From NCBI RefSeq assembly GCF_024166365.1, contig NC_064843.1:57932532-57996531 (forward strand): 64,000 nt of DNA, written 5' to 3'. This DNA comes from Elephas maximus indicus. Its lineage: Eukaryota; Chordata; Mammalia; Proboscidea; Elephantidae. Below the pieces are notes generated by a model that saw only the letters and a list, made by a program, of their open reading frames with translations, was not told the DNA's origin and made no database searches. This document shows positions 1-14,112 of the stretch, piece after piece. Position 1 is the stretch's first letter, and the number at the start of each line of letters is the position of its first letter. The translations under genes and the position numbers were made by a program.

Positions 1-3000
1 GCACAGCAAGTATACATTGGCATAAGGTGGGCAGAGTTCCCAGTTGAAGCCCATTTTCACCAGGAGCAGCCAAGTGGGAGCTATAGATCTGTGACATTCA
101 ACGCCTCCCACCCCCTAAGCCCATAGTTCTCAGCACTGTCCCAGAAGCCTACCCCTTAGCCCAACCACTGTCTCAGGGGGTTCATGGACTTGCAGCATCC
201 TTCACCCCTGCGAATCACCTACACCAGTGCCTTACTGGCCAACCTGGCACAACACACCCTCATTAGGACAAAGCAGGCAGGGTTTCCAGCTAAAGCCCAT
301 TTTCACCCGCAACAGCCATGTGATAACTACAGATCTGTGGCATTTGACACACCCCACCCCCTAAATAGGGGCCACAACCACTCATTCCGGGGGTCTGAGG
401 GCCAGTGGTACCAGCCATCCACAATGGGGGCCTGAGGACAAGTGGCACCCCCCAATCCCTCCAGCCAACAGCAACAGGTGCCCAAGGACTGGCAGCACTA
501 CCGCCCCGACTACACGCTTTAGTGGACAGGGTCACGCCCTCCATCCAGGCACCCAGGGGCAGCTGACAGCCCTCTACCTCACCCTTCACATCATCCCCCA
601 CAGCAAGCAGAGACCTATGCCTGCTCTGAAAGCCATCACACAGCCCTATCCACCCAGGAATGTAGATAAGAGTCTCCACACCACACACTCAGTAACCAAT
701 GACTCAGGCACCCTTGCCCCGACTATCCAACAAGCTCTGAAACACACACACAACACCAGACCCAACAACAAGTGAGAACATCCTCTGCACCCATGACCAG
801 GTGACCAGCAGGACAGATATATCACATCACAAAAAATGCTACCTAAATCCTCAATAGCCCCACAAAAACAGCAAACAGATTCCCAGGCTCACACACCTAG
901 TAGTTGCTCTGCCCACCTGGAGACAGGAGGTGAGAGCTTCAGTGTGGCTAGGTTTACAACCAGAGTAGCACACACGCCCAGCCTACTTGGATATAGCAAA
1001 AAAAAAAAAAAAACAGTAAACAAACATACAATAAATAAATATAATAACTTCTCGATGCCTCAGAGACAACAGTCAGTATCAAATCACATGAAGAAGAAGG
1101 ACATGACGGCTCCAGAAAGCAACCAAAATAGAGAACCACAAAACCTTCCAGAGGAAGATAATGCAATGGAACTACCTGACAAAGAATTCAAAAGAGTAAT
1201 ATACAGAGTTCTCTAAAAGACCAAGAAAGAGATCAGGGAAAACACAGACAAAACCAAAGAACAGACAAAGCAATAGAAGAATTCAGGAAAACAATACAAC
1301 AACCAAATGACAGAATAAGTAGGCTACTAGAAACCTCACAAAAACAGTAACTAGAAATCCAAAGGATTAACAAGAAAATTTCAAAATCAGACAACTCAAT
1401 AGAAGGTCACAGGAGCAGAATTGAAACAATGAAAGTCAGAAGTAGTGAGGTTGAAGGTAAGTCCCTTGACACCAATTGTTTTGAGGAAAAATCAGAAGAA
1501 AAGAATTTTAAGAATATGAAGAAAACTTAAGAATTATGTGGGATACTATCAAGAGGAAAAACCTAAGAGTGGTAGGAGTTCCAGAAAAGGGGGGATACCT
1601 TAAAATACAGAGAGAATTGTTGAAGGTTTGCTGGCAGAAAACCTCTCTAATATCATGAAAGACAAGAAGATATCTAAGAAGCTCAACAAAACCCATAAAA
1701 GATAGACCTGAAAAGAAATTCAACAGGACATATCATAATCAAACTTGCCAAAACCAAAGAAAAAGACAGAATCTTGAGAGCAGCTATGGGTAAACAAAAA
1801 GTCACCTACAAAGGTCAACCAATAAGACTAAGCTCTGATTACTCAGCGGGAACCATGGAGGCAAGTAGGCAATGGGATGATATATGTAAAGCCTTGAAGG
1901 AAAAAAAATTGTCAGCCTAGAATTATATATCCAGAAAAACTGTCTCTCAAATACAGTGGTGAAGTTAGGTCATTTCCAGATAAACAGAAATTAAGGAAAT
2001 ATGTAAAAACCAGACAAAAATTACAAGAAATATTAAATGTAGTCTTCCAGTTAGAGAACCAACAACATCAGATAACAATCCAAGACTAAGAAACAAGACA
2101 TATCAACCAGATACCAACCCAGATAGGGAATTCTCAAAAATAAAGCAAAGTTAAAAGACTAAAATTAAGGAACCAGAGATATCAATATGTATATGACAAC
2201 AACATCAAAACAAAAAGAGGCAATAAAAAGCATAGTCATAAAACTTCCATATGGAGAGGAAGTCAAGGTGATATCAAGAAATAAAAGATTGGTTTAAACT
2301 TAGAAAACTAAGGTAAATTTCAAGGTGACTACAAAGGAAGCTAACAAACCTACCCATCAAAACAAAAAAGAAGAAAAACATAAAGACTCAGCAAACACAA
2401 AATCAATAATAATGAAAGCAATGAAAAGAAAGTCCATAGACAACAGCAAAAAAAAAAAAACTCAACACAAAAAATTAAGCAGAACAAAGAAACTGTCGAA
2501 ACTACATAGACACACACACAAAATGACAGCAGTAAACTCACACTTACCAATAATTACACTGAATGCAAATGACCTAAATGCACCAATAAAGAGACAGAGT
2601 ATGGCAGAATGGACTAAAAAAAAAAAAACTATCTGTATGCTGTTTACAAGAGAAACACCTTCGATACAAAGAAAAAAAAACAAACTAAAATTCAAAGGAT
2701 GGAAAAAATATATATCAAGTAAACAATAACCAAAAAAAAAAAAGCAGGAGTGGCAATATTAATCTCCAATAAAATAGACTCTAAAGCAAAATCCACCATA
2801 AAGCATAAGGAAGGACACTATACAATGATTAAAGGGTCACTACACCAGGTGGACAAAACCATAATAAATATATAGGCACCCAATGACAAGGCTTCAAAAT
2901 ATATGAAACAAACTCTTGCGGCATTGAAAAGAGAAATAGACATTTCCACAATAACAGTATGAGACTTCAACATGCCACTTTCAGTGACAGACAGAATACC

Positions 3001-6000
3001 TTGAAAGAACTCAACAAAGATACAGAAGATCTAAATGCCACAAGTAACCAACTCAACCTCACAGACATATACAGAGCATTCCACCAAACAGCCACAAAGT
3101 ATACATTCTTTTCCAAAGCACATAGAACATTCTCCAGAATAGATCACATTTTAGGTCACAAAACAAGCCTAAAAAAAAATCCAAAACGTTGAAATAATAC
3201 AAAGCTTCTTCTCCAATCATAATGTCGTGAAAGAAGAAATAAATAAAAGAAATAGCAAGGAAAAACAATTGAATACATGGAAACTGTATTTAAACTTAGA
3301 AAACTAAAGGTAAATTTCAATGTAACCACAAAGGAAGCTAAAAACTACTGGTTAATAAAAGAAATCAAGGATGGAATACAAAAATCCTTAGAATCAAATG
3401 AGAAAGAAAAAATATCTTACCAAAACCTTTTGGACACAGCAAAAGCAGTGCTTAGAGGTCAATTTATAGCAATAAACACACATATCAAAAAAGAAGGACC
3501 GAAATCAAAACACTAAGCTTACAACTCGAAAAAATAGAGAGCATCAAACAAAGCCCACAGGCACCAGAAGAAAGAAAATAATAAAAGACAGAAGCAGAAA
3601 TAAATGAAATAGAAAACAGAAAAACAATAGAATCAACGAGACCAAAAGTTGGTTCTTTGAAAAGATCGACAAAATCAACAAACTGTTGGCCAAACTGACA
3701 AAAGAAAAACAGGACAGGAAGCAAATAACCCGAATAAGAAATGAGACAGGTGATATCAGAACAGACCTAACTGAAATAAAAATGATCATAACAGAATACT
3801 ATGAAAAATTGTGCTCCAACAAATTCAAAAACCTAGAGCATATGAACAAATTTCTGGAAACACACTACCTACCTAAACTAACATAAACTGAGGTAGAAAA
3901 ACTAAACAGACCCATGACAAAAGATGAGATTGAAGAGGTAATTTAAAAAAAAAAAAAAAAAACTCCCATCAATAAAAAGCCCTGGTCTGGACAGCTTCAC
4001 TGGTAAATTCTACCAAACATCCAGAGAAGAGCTCAAATCAATACTACTCAAACTATTTCAGAGCATAGAAATGGAAGGAATACTCCCAAATTCATCCTAT
4101 GAAGCCAGCATAACCCTGATACCAAAGACAGGCAAAAAACCACAAAAAAAAGAAAACTACAGACAATATCCCTCATGAACATAGAAGCAAAAATTCTCAG
4201 CAAAATTCTACCCTATAGAATACAACAGCATATCAGAAAATAATAATAATATATTATGACCAAGTGGGATTCATACAAGGTATGCAGGGATGGTTCAATA
4301 TTAGAAAATCAATCAACTTAATCCATCACATAAAGAAAACAATCACGTGATCATCTCAATTGACACAGAAAAGGCATTTGATTAAGTCCAACACCCATTC
4401 CCAATAAAAATTCTCAGCAAAATAGGAATAGAAGGGAAATTCCTCAACCTAAAACAGGGTATTGATACAAAACCAACAGCCGACATCATTGTAAATGGAG
4501 AGAAAATGAAAGCATTTCCCTTGCAAATGGGAACCAGACAAGGATGTCCTTTATCACCACTCTTATTCGACATCAAGCTGGAAGCGCTAGCTAGAGCAAT
4601 AAGGCAAGAAAAATAAATAAAAACCATCCAAATTTGGTAAGTAAAAGGTAAAACTATCCCTGTTCACAGACGATATGATCTTATACACAGAAAACCCCAA
4701 AGAATCCACACGAAAGCTATTGAAACCAATAGAAGATTTCAGCAAAGTGGCAGGATACAAGATTAATATACAAAAATCAGTTGGAATTCTCTACACAAAG
4801 AGACCTTTGAAAAGGAAATCACCAAATCAATACCATTTATTATAGCCCCCAAGAACATAAAATATTTAGGGATAAACCTAACCAGGGATGTAAAAGACCT
4901 ATATAAAGAAAATGACAAAATACTACTGCAAGAAACCCAAAGAGACCCACTTAAGTGGAAAAACATACCATGCTCATGGATAGGAAGACTCAACATTGTG
5001 AAAATGCCAATACTACCCAAAGTGATCTACAGATACAATCCCAAACCAAATTCCAACAATATTCTATAACGAGATAGAGAAACAAATCACCAACTTTATA
5101 TGGAAAGGGTAGAGGCCCCAGATAAGTAAAGCACCACTGTAGAAGAATAAAGTGAGAGGCCTCACACTACCAGATTGTAGAACTTATTATAAAGCCACGG
5201 TAGTCAAAACAGGCTGGTACTGGTACAAGAACAGACATAAAAACCAATGGAACAGATTTGAGAACCCAGACATAAACCCATCCATCTGTGAGCAGTTGAT
5301 ATTTGACAAAGAGCCAAAGTCCATTAAATGGGGAAAAGACAGCCTCTTTAACAAATGGTGCTGGCATAACTGGATGTTCCTTTGTAAAATATGAAAAAAG
5401 ATCCATACTTCATACTGTACACAAAAAATAACTCAAAATGGATCAAAAACCTAAAGATAAAATCTAAAACAATAAAGGTTATGGAAGAAAAAATTGGAAC
5501 AACACTAGGATCCCTAATATATGGCATGAATATTATATAAACCATGACTAACAATGCACAAATACCAGAAGAGAAACTAGATAACTGGGACCGCTTAAAA
5601 GCTAAACACTTATGCTCATCAACAGACATTACCAAAAGAGTAAAAAGAGAACCTACAGATTGGGGGAAAAAAATTGGCTACAACATATTCGACAAGGGCC
5701 TAATCCCTAAAATCTACAAAATACTTCAACACCTCAACACAAAAAGACAAATTATCCGATTATAAAAAATGAGCAAAGGATATGACAGACATGTCACCAA
5801 AGAAGATATTCAGGTGACTAACAAATGCATGAAGAAATCCTCCAGATCATTAGCCATTAGAGAAATGTAAATCAAAACCACAATCGGGTACCATCTCACC
5901 CTGACATTCCTGGCACTATTCAAATAAACAGAAGAAAACAAATGTTGGAATGGTTGTGGGAAGATTGGAATTCTTATACATTGCTGGTGGGAATGTAAAA

Positions 6001-7336
6001 TGGTACAACCACTTTGGAAAACAATACGGCACTTCCTTCACAAGCTAGAAATAGAAATACCGTATGATCCAGCGATCCCACTCCTAAGACTATATCCTAG
6101 AGAAATAAGAGCCATCACGTGAATAGACATATGAACACCCATGATCACTGCAGAATTATTCACAATAGAAAAAAGATGAAAACAATCTAAATGCCCATCT
6201 ATAGATGAATGGATAAACAAATTATGGTACATACACACAATGGAATACTAAGCAATGGTAAAAAACAATAATGAATCTGCAAAAAATCTCACAACATGAA
6301 TGAATCTGGAGGGCATTATGCTGAGTGAAATAAGTTAGTCACAAAAGGACAAATATTGTATGAAACCACTATTATAAGAACTCAAGAAAAGGTTTACACA
6401 CAGAAAGAAACATTCTTTGATGTAAGCGGGGGAGGGGGGAGGGAAAATCATTAACTAGAGAATAGACAAGTGTCAACTTTGGTGAAGAGAAAGACCACAC
6501 ACAATATAGAGGAAGTCAGCACGATGTGACCAAAGCAAAGGCATGGCAGTTTCCTAGACACACCCAAACATACTGAGGGACCAAGTTGTTGGGGCTGGGA
6601 ACCATAGTCTCAGGGGACATCTAGGTCAATTGGCATAATATAATTAAAAGCTTGTGAGCGGCCATCTAAGATACATCTACGGGTCCCATCCTGTCCAGAG
6701 CAAAGGAGCAAAGGAGAATGAAGAAAACCAAAGACACAAGGAAAATATTAGCCCAAAGGAGTAAAGGACCACATGAACCAGAACCTCCACCAGCCTGAGC
6801 CCAGAAGAACTAGATGGTGCCTGGCTACCAACACTGACCACTCTGACAAGGATCACAACAAAGTCTCAGACAGAGTGGGAGAAAAATGTAGAAGAAAATT
6901 CAAAGTCACGAAAAAAGACCAGACTAACTGGTTTTACAGTGACTGGAGGAACCCCCTAGACTATGGCCCCCGACACTCTGCTAGCTCAGAACTGAAACCA
7001 CTCCCAAAGCCTACTTTCCAGACAAAAATTAAACAGGCCTGTAAAAAAAAAAAAAAAAAAACAATAACACATGTGAAGAGCATGCTTCTTAGTTCAATCA
7101 AATATATGAGACTAAACAGGCATCTCCTGCCCAAAAACAAGACAAGAAGGCAGGAAGGGACTGGAGCTGGACAAATGGGCACAGGGAACCTGGGGTGGAA
7201 AGGGGGAGAGTGCTATCACTTTGTGGGGATTGCAACCAATGTCGCAAAATAGTATGTGTATAAATTTTTGAATGAGAAACTAACTTGAGCCATAAACTTT
7301 CACCTAAAGCACAGTAAGATTTAAAAAAAAAAAAAA
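1..7336 (+). mobile_element. L1 (LINE-1) retrotransposon, nearly full length, inactive
   Basis: A degraded but nearly complete L1 inside PCSK2 intron 9. Positions 1 to about 1050 look like a 5' UTR, with a segment repeated about 246 bp apart (near 48 and 294). ORF1 starts at the ATG at 1055 (MPQRQQSVSNHMKKK) and its conserved C-terminal part lies near 1801-1900, but stops and frameshifts break it. ORF2 starts near 2523 with an endonuclease-like N-terminus (LNANDLNAPIKRQ). The reverse transcriptase active site reads FTDD at 4663-4674, where L1 usually has FADD. ORF2 ends near 6380. The 3' UTR holds an A-run near 7042-7061 and ends in an A-tail at 7322-7336. The left end may lie outside the window. 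It cannot encode a working protein. Confidence 0.9.
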
Positions 7337-7337
7337 A

Positions 7338-7418
7338 GGCAACCCTGTAGAGCACAGTTCTACTGTGACATGCGTGAGTTCGCCATGAGCCAGAACCTAT
7401 TCAACAGCGACTGTTTGT
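7338..7418 (+). mobile_element. AfroSINE 3' fragment
   Basis: The 3' part of an afrotherian tRNA-derived SINE (CCCTGTAGAGCACAGTTCTAC, then a diverged CGCCATGAGCCAGAAC tail) directly follows the A-tail of the L1. The head is missing. Confidence 0.7.
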
Positions 7419-8158
7419 TTTTTAGGTACATAAATTTACTGAAAACCTTGGCTCTCACAAGCACTGAAAATAATATTTTTCGCTTTGTGAAAATCCTTTA
7501 AAACTGAGTTTATTGATCTCCTCCGTAAATAAGAGTTGTAGAGGTGATCAACCACATATTGGGTTGTCTTGGCTCAGCATGTGTTAGAATCTCTCCATGA
7601 ATTTTAAATGTAGAGAAATACTTTCTTTTTAATGGCCTGTCCTTCTAGATAGAATTTAGCTGGACATATTTATTCTACCTTCTTTGGGTGTGCCACTATT
7701 TCCTTCCTGAAGGAAAAAGAAAAGCCGGTGCAATAGCCCTGAGGCCTTCCAAGAATTCGTCCCAATGCAACGAAACTCACCACTGCCTTAACTGTGGTGG
7801 TAGATTGATCTGTCACTCTCCATTGCTGTGTTTCCTTTTCAGATCCAGCAAATAAATCTCTTTCTTGTCTCTGGAACAAGCCACAGCTTTGCTTCTCTGA
7901 AAAATTAACTCATTTTTATTTTGTAGACACAGTAATTATAGCCCAACATATGTCTTTTTTTGTATGGGCTACTGAGAAGCTCAGAGATAAAATTTCTGGC
8001 GAAATATGTGTTAATATTGAGCTTTTCCTTAGCTTCATCTTAAACTTCAGAAAGAGGCATGGTTTAAATAAAAGAAACAGATAATCCCTTGCTCCATATT
8101 GTTTTGGAGCTCAAACAGCGTGACTTGTTCACTCATTAATCAATATCTTCCCTTCCAG
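7419..8158 (+). other. PCSK2: PCSK2 intron 9, 3' part
   Basis: Mostly single-copy-looking AT-rich intron sequence. It ends in a good acceptor: a pyrimidine-rich stretch and TTCCAG, with the AG at 8157-8158. I see no other gene in it. Confidence 0.8.
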
Positions 8159-8259
8159 GCAACCACAGATTTGTATGGGAACTGCACTCTGAGGCATTCG
8201 GGGACGTCCGCGGCTGCTCCCGAGGCAGCCGGCGTGTTTGCACTGGCTTTAGAGGCTAA
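8159..8259 (+). CDS. PCSK2: PCSK2 exon 10: catalytic serine segment of prohormone convertase 2
   Basis: PC2 is a calcium-dependent subtilisin/kexin-type serine protease that cuts prohormones (proinsulin, proglucagon, POMC) after paired basic residues in dense-core secretory granules. This 101-nt exon opens in phase 0 (Ala) and ends two bases into an Asn codon (AA, then GTATGT donor at 8260). It encodes ATTDLYGNCTLRHSG then TSAAAPEAAGVFALALEA. Counting back 271 residues from the stop and using the human length of 638, the first residue is 368 and the Ser of G-T-S-A-A-A-P is Ser384, the known PC2 catalytic serine. The NCT sequon falls on Asn375, a known glycosylation site. Splice sites are canonical and the join to 19801 restores the frame. 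The exon number is taken from the human gene. Confidence 0.97.
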
Positions 8260-9224
8260 GTATGTTTACAGATGTGGGCCCCGGGTCAGCTCTGCAGCGG
8301 ACTAAGATGTATCTCCCCACTCGTACACCACGGGTTCATGGAGGCAAAAGTGGGAGGCAAAGCTAATGAATACTTGGGACCCATGAACTCTGGTGAGCAT
8401 CTCTAAATGAGCCATTGGCCCTAAATGATACACATACAGAGACACACAAAATATATACACATACCACTGCCCCACAAAACCACACACCAAAGAGAACCCA
8501 AAACCCCAACACCCAGCAGCACATATCAGCCACTTGCTCAGGTGCCACATAAGAGCACAAAAAGATGGAACCCAACCCTTTATCCTCTGTATCCCCTTGG
8601 CTATTTTACTCCCATAATACTCACAATGAGCTGGTTGAAGAAAAAATACCATCATCAAGCTGAGTGTATAGCAAGGTATTTCAGAACATGTGGAGCACAT
8701 GGTGTTCCCACTCAAGATCTGTTCATTTATAAGAATTCCCATCTTAACACTGAAACAAGGTGGGCGAAGTCATGCCATGTAGACCAAGAAACAGACTTTC
8801 CTGGGAAAGCTTCCAAACTACAGGGAGAGGAAGAAGCATTCCCCATATCTCCACCTCCCACCTATTGCAACTGCTGGACCCATCTTGGATTTGAGCCTCA
8901 GTGGAGGTACCTGCCCACCTGCCGCTCTAACTCTTCTCAGTGCAAACCAGAGGCTGACCTGTATTCAAGGAGTGATCATTCGGCTCCAGGCACCAAGCAG
9001 GGTGTGTGTAAGAGCCGGCTGTGTGAGGAGCTGTCTGAGATGCCAGCACTCAGAAATTTGTGAGAAGTTGGATTCAGACTCCTGGAGAAGGGAAGCTGAG
9101 CTCACCATCCTTGTCAGCTGTTGCTAAGCAACCTGAGCTTCCAGCATCAATCTCCAGGCAGTCATGCCTGTCTCTCTCCACATGTGCAGTGTGTTTTCTG
9201 AGTTGCAAAGGAAGTGCAAGTTGT

Positions 9225-9345
9225 TCCCAGAAGGGACCTTAAAAGCTTATCTAGTCCAACCCTCTGCCTTCAAACAGATATGGCATAATTATCCTCCTTT
9301 TGCAGATAAGGCCTCAAATGTCAAGTGACCCCTCTCTTTGGAACA
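9225..9345 (+). repeat. MIR-like ancient SINE fragment
   Basis: Contains the typical 'gggacctt...ttatctagtccaaccctctgcc...ttttgcagataaggc' run of mammalian-wide MIR elements, well diverged. Confidence 0.6.
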
Positions 9346-9739
9346 GGCCAAAATGATTCTTCTAACAAAAGTCAGGTGGAAAATTGAGGACACCATGAGA
9401 TGGACACTGGCCGAAGCATTTCACTTGGTCCTCTTGGTCTGTTAAGTATGTGCATTTCCTGTAGGTGAAACCATCAGAAGCCTGAGTGGGCCCAGAAGCC
9501 TGAGTGGACCCTGGAGTCTGAGCTGGCCCAGGAATTCGTCTTTCCAACCCCTGTTCCCAGAGAAGATGTAAGCAGCCAGCTATGACTGGTCTGTAGACTG
9601 GGGTGGGTGTAATCACTGTGTAGATGACCAATAAGGCAATGGCTCTGGGAATCTATGAATCAGGATGTAGTCATGTGGAGCATGGGTGTGTGAGCTCTGC
9701 CCAAGTGTCAGTATTAGGTCAAGATTGAATGTGGCTGTG

Positions 9740-10125
9740 TGAAACAGGAAATCCAAACAACAGTAGCTAAATGGAGACGGGCTTATTTCTCTCCCAAGTG
9801 AAAGACAGGAGATAAGTGAAACCTGGTAGGAGGGTGCCACTGTGAGTCAAGGATCCCAGCTCTTTCTAGCTCTCTACTCTGCCACCTTCATGTTCTCTAG
9901 ATGCTTCAGGAGCTCCAGCCATCATGTCTATGTCTCAGGCAGGAAAAGAGGAAGAGCAAAGGGCAAATATGAAGTCTACCAGCTAAGGTCAGCCTTTCCA
10001 AGAAGCCCTGCCCCGTGACTTCTGCTTATTCCTCATTGGCCAGAACTGTCCCATGACCACATTTGCTGCAAAGGAGGCTGGGAAATGTGGTTTTGTAGCT
10101 GATTACATTGCTTTCCCAAATAAAA
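9740..10125. repeat. Ancient interspersed repeat, class not assigned
   Basis: Phrases such as 'ccagccatcatgtct', 'caggcaggaaaag' and 'cattggccagaactg' are ones I recognise from a high-copy mammalian repeat, but I cannot name the family from sequence alone. Confidence 0.4.
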
Positions 10126-10497
10126 TTGAGGTTTTCTTAATAAGGAAGAAGAGGAGAATGGATAGAGGGGGGCAACTGCTTGTGTCTTAAAGAATCTAAG
10201 TGAACTCACCTTTTCTGGATCTCTATTACCTGTAAAGTATAGAAAGTTACATAATGAATAGGGTTCCTATGACCTCCTTGAATACTGTAGCTCTGTTTCC
10301 AAAATATCATACTTTTAAGAAAGTGCAGTTTTTGACTGGGTGTGTGTTGGCTTGAGGGCTGACCACGCCTTAAAAATGAAAAGCATTCCTTTACATAGTC
10401 TTAAATATTTCAGCCAATACTTTATTTGGGAAAGATTGTCTCTTGTAACTTACTTCATGCCCAAAATATGAGATATAATTTATTGTAAATAATGATA

Positions 10498-10692
10498 AAC
10501 TTTATGGAGTACTCACTACATGCTAGGCAGGGTGCTAGGTAATTTACACACATTACCTATTTACACCCGAGAACAAGCATATGAGGCCTAAGCACTGTTT
10601 CACAGAGGTAAAGGCTGGGGCTCAGAATGGTAACGTAACTTGTCCACCTTCACATAGTTGGAAAATGGCATAGCTGGGATTTCAACCCTGGA
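10498..10692 (+). repeat. MIR element
   Basis: Nearly complete MIR core: 'actcactacatgctaggcag', then 'cacagaggtaaaggctgggg', then 'agctgggatttcaaccctgg'. Confidence 0.75.
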
Positions 10693-12084
10693 GTGCCAGG
10701 GTTCCAGCTCTGGGGCCTTTCCTCAGCCCAGTTATGGGGGATAGGAGAACTCCCCACCAACTTGTCCACTCCTTTGGTTACCATCATGGCGGAGGATCCC
10801 ACCGCTCATTTTGTCCACTGGCCCACAGCGAATGAATTGGCTCTTCTTCAAACATGTTGCCAAAACTCAGGTTTCGATTCATTCAAGATGAGGTTTTCCA
10901 CATCACAGCTACATGAGCTTATCATGTAAACTGAATTTTCTCTCACAGGTTACAGAAGTGGCAGACTAGGGCTGTGGCGAAAACACTACTTGATTTAGAC
11001 ATGCGTTATTTTTCTCAGACTGGAAATAATCCAGACCTTTGAAATTATTTTTTAACGCTATCAGAGTTTAGAGAATAGACTCAGAATTCTGAAGCTGAAA
11101 GAAACCAGATGGATCTTTTACTACTCCAAACTTCTCTTCTTAAGGATCAAGAGAACAGGACCAAAAAAAGTGAAGCTGATTGCTCAGGTTCACACATTCT
11201 ACTTTGTTCAAATAAAGGTCATATCCAAGAAGAAGAGGGATTAAAATTCTCCCGTTGGCTCCTACAATGCACCAGGTGTTAGTAGAAGTTCCTCTTCCAA
11301 CCTTAAAACTGCAATCTCCTTAGAACATTTCAGTGTTCAGTTTCTAAAGATGGATGTGCGCTCCTTAAGCTCCCCTTGCTGCCTGGATAATTAGGTGAAA
11401 AATGCTAATTGGCTCCGGGAGAATTTGATACTACATAAATTGCAGAACTCAGAGAGATAATGAGGAAAAATCCTCACGAACAGGAAACTCAAAAGAAAAA
11501 AAGATCAATATTTTGCACTTTATTCTTCTTAGCAGGAAGTCGATAAACCAAATGTAAGTTTTGGCAAATGCAGGACTCTGGCAGATACAGTGCTGACGGT
11601 TGCTCAGAGGTGACGTCCTAAGCATCTCTCTCAGTTACAGGGCCCAACTTTAACTGCTTAACTGGAAACAGCTCTTCCTAGTCTCACTGATACACGATTC
11701 TCTATCAGCCACTGAAGTCCAGTGCTTTGGGCTGGCTTTTCCAAGCCCCTCACAGCCTTCTTGCTCAAGTTCACTGCCATTTCAGGCCAGGGTTTTCTCC
11801 ATATTGTCCTAAGTGACCACTCTGTTTGGAGCCTGGTCCCTCCAAATGAAAATTTAATCATCCTCACCTCTCTTTTAGAAGTCCTGGGTTCCACTTTGTT
11901 CTCTGTGATTGTCCTCTTTGAACCAAGAGCCAGCTGGTCCATCCTGACTGACCTCAGACCAATCTACTAGCAATTAACCATTTACTCCTGAACATCACAG
12001 AGTCCTACAAGTGATCATACCCACCCAGCGAGTTCCCACTAGCAGCATTAAGGTCACAGTTCACAGTCGTTACTGACAATGCAC

Positions 12085-12500
12085 CTGGGATTTACTCTTC
12101 TCTTACCTCATGACAGTTCCCAACTTCATTCCTTATGGTCGAGTCTCAGCCAGATTCCTGCAACAGCCTTCTAATGGGTACAGTCTTGCCTTTCAGTCCC
12201 ACACTTCTCCATCCCATTCTCTCTGGTGATGTTTATGAAAGTCCCAATGTTCTAACATGCCAACAATACCCTGTCATCCTCTGACCTCATTGCCGGTGAC
12301 CCTTCCACCCTGCTCACGCTCCTTGCTCCTGCCCTCCAGAGATGTTTTAAGTTTATCACCTGCACAATGCTTGCACTCTCCCTCCTCTAGATCCTTCCTT
12401 CCAGAACCTTCTCTCTTCTAAGACCCCACTTCCCTGTCCTTTCACTCAGCCACTCCTACGAGTCCCTTTGTCACTTCCTAAGAGATCCTTGCTGACCCCC
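12085..12500. repeat. L2-like LINE 3' fragment
   Basis: C/T-rich sequence with the 'cctcattccttatgg... ccctccagagatg... gagatccttgctgaccccc' character of old L2 3' ends. Diverged; assigned by eye. Confidence 0.45.
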
Positions 12501-12502
12501 AG

Positions 12503-12975
12503 AACCAGTGTTTCTCACATTTCTTGATGATAAGAGTCTCTGGAGCACTTTTTACAAATACAGATTCCCAAGCCCATCTCAGATCCACAGAATCCAAATT
12601 TCTGGAAAGCTGTATTTTTAACAAGGACACCAGGGCTGTCCATGAAGTTAGGAAACACTCCCCTGGATGAGTCTGCTCAAGCTTGGCTGCATATTGGAAT
12701 TGCCATATGCTTGGTCAAGTCCATGGACTCAAAATCTCTGGGCCCTGACATCATTATTTGTTAACAGTCACCAGATGATCACGTGTGCTGTCAAGGTTGA
12801 GAACCACCGTCTTAGAGCAATCAGCTGGGGAGTTGTTTTAAGTGCAAATTCTCAGACCCACAACCTTTGAGATCCTGCACCTGAGAGCTGGAGTTGAGGC
12901 CGGGAATCTACCTTTTTTCACTAGCCCCCAAGTTATCCTGGTGCTGGGAGTTTGAGAACCACAGTCTGCAAACCT
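12503..12975. repeat. MER5-like DNA transposon fragments
   Basis: Two or three successive segments share 'ccagtgtttctcac...', 'tacaaatacagattccc' and 'gtttgagaaccac' phrases seen in non-autonomous hAT (MER5) elements. The boundaries between copies are unclear. Confidence 0.55.
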
Positions 12976-14112
12976 GAGCTGGGATAGCACAGGGGCTCCA
13001 CTGCTGGCTCCCTCAAAAGCCTGAGCTTCCCCCACCAGGGCATTCGTCGTTTTTTAAATACTGAGTTGTTCGTCTGCCCACTAGCATCGTGCCTATACGT
13101 GGAAGACACTTAGAAAGCAGGCATGCATTCATTTAACAGTGCATTACTTTTTCCCATATCTGTCTCTTGTTTGCTCAGCTTTTATGTAAAATATCTGAGA
13201 ACAAGGAAGAACACATTACACTGAACAAGTGGCTTTTACATTCTAGATATACTCTGTAAATTTATTTTTATTATTATTATTTAATAGCTATCACCTGGGA
13301 TTCTTGATGCTCTGGAAGAATTAAAGCTTAAGACATGTCGATGAAATACCTAGTTTTACACAATAGTTGCTTTACACTTCTCAGTCAATTCTGAAATGGC
13401 TCAGAAGGAGATATTAACCCAGTTTTACTTTTCAGACATAGGCAAAGGGCTGGCCACCTTGGGGTATGAACTATGCAGAAGTAAGAAGCTCATCGTGACA
13501 GTTTCACTCTCTCATGGACCCCATGAGAATAAATCTTTGGAGAAAAGTTTGAGGGGGTCCTTCTCCAGCCTTTGGGAAGCACAGCTGCCAGCAGCTCTCA
13601 GGGCATTCAGATCCTCCTCTGTTAACACCTCTGAGCTTGTCAAATTCAGAGTCCCATTCTAGTGGCACCGAGCTCTTAGCCAGGATCTACATCAGAAAGT
13701 TTCACATCATTCACTTCAGTCCTGGGGGACCCTATTTATATCCAAGATATGTCCTGAGTTTTCTCAAAAAGGCATCAGCCTTCCCCGAAGCTTTCTCATT
13801 AAAAGGAGGTCTGTATTTCAAGAGCATGTGAATAATTAGAACCTTTTGGCTCTCATTCAAACCTTCAAGCCAACAAACTTTATGTGTCTTGATATTTTAT
13901 CAAATGGGTTATGTTCTTCCTAGTCCTTTGAATTATTCAAATTCTGAAGAGAGCCACAGTGCAGTGTTTTCAAACTTTTATAACCATGACTTTTAGTGAG
14001 AAATAACTTTTGCATTACACCCAATACACACCCACACACATGGCACAAAAGCTTCATGAAAAAATAGTTTCCCTCAGCAATCAAAAAAAAATCAGTAGGG
14101 TTCCTTGACATT

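Noticed and set aside
2325-2729. A 134-codon Lys-rich frame as a separate gene
   Set aside because: It spans the ORF1-ORF2 spacer and ORF2 start of the plus-strand L1. It is a relic frame.
8425-9063. A 212-codon plus-strand open frame after PCSK2 exon 10
   Set aside because: It does not join the exon frame, has no domain and lies in ordinary intron sequence.
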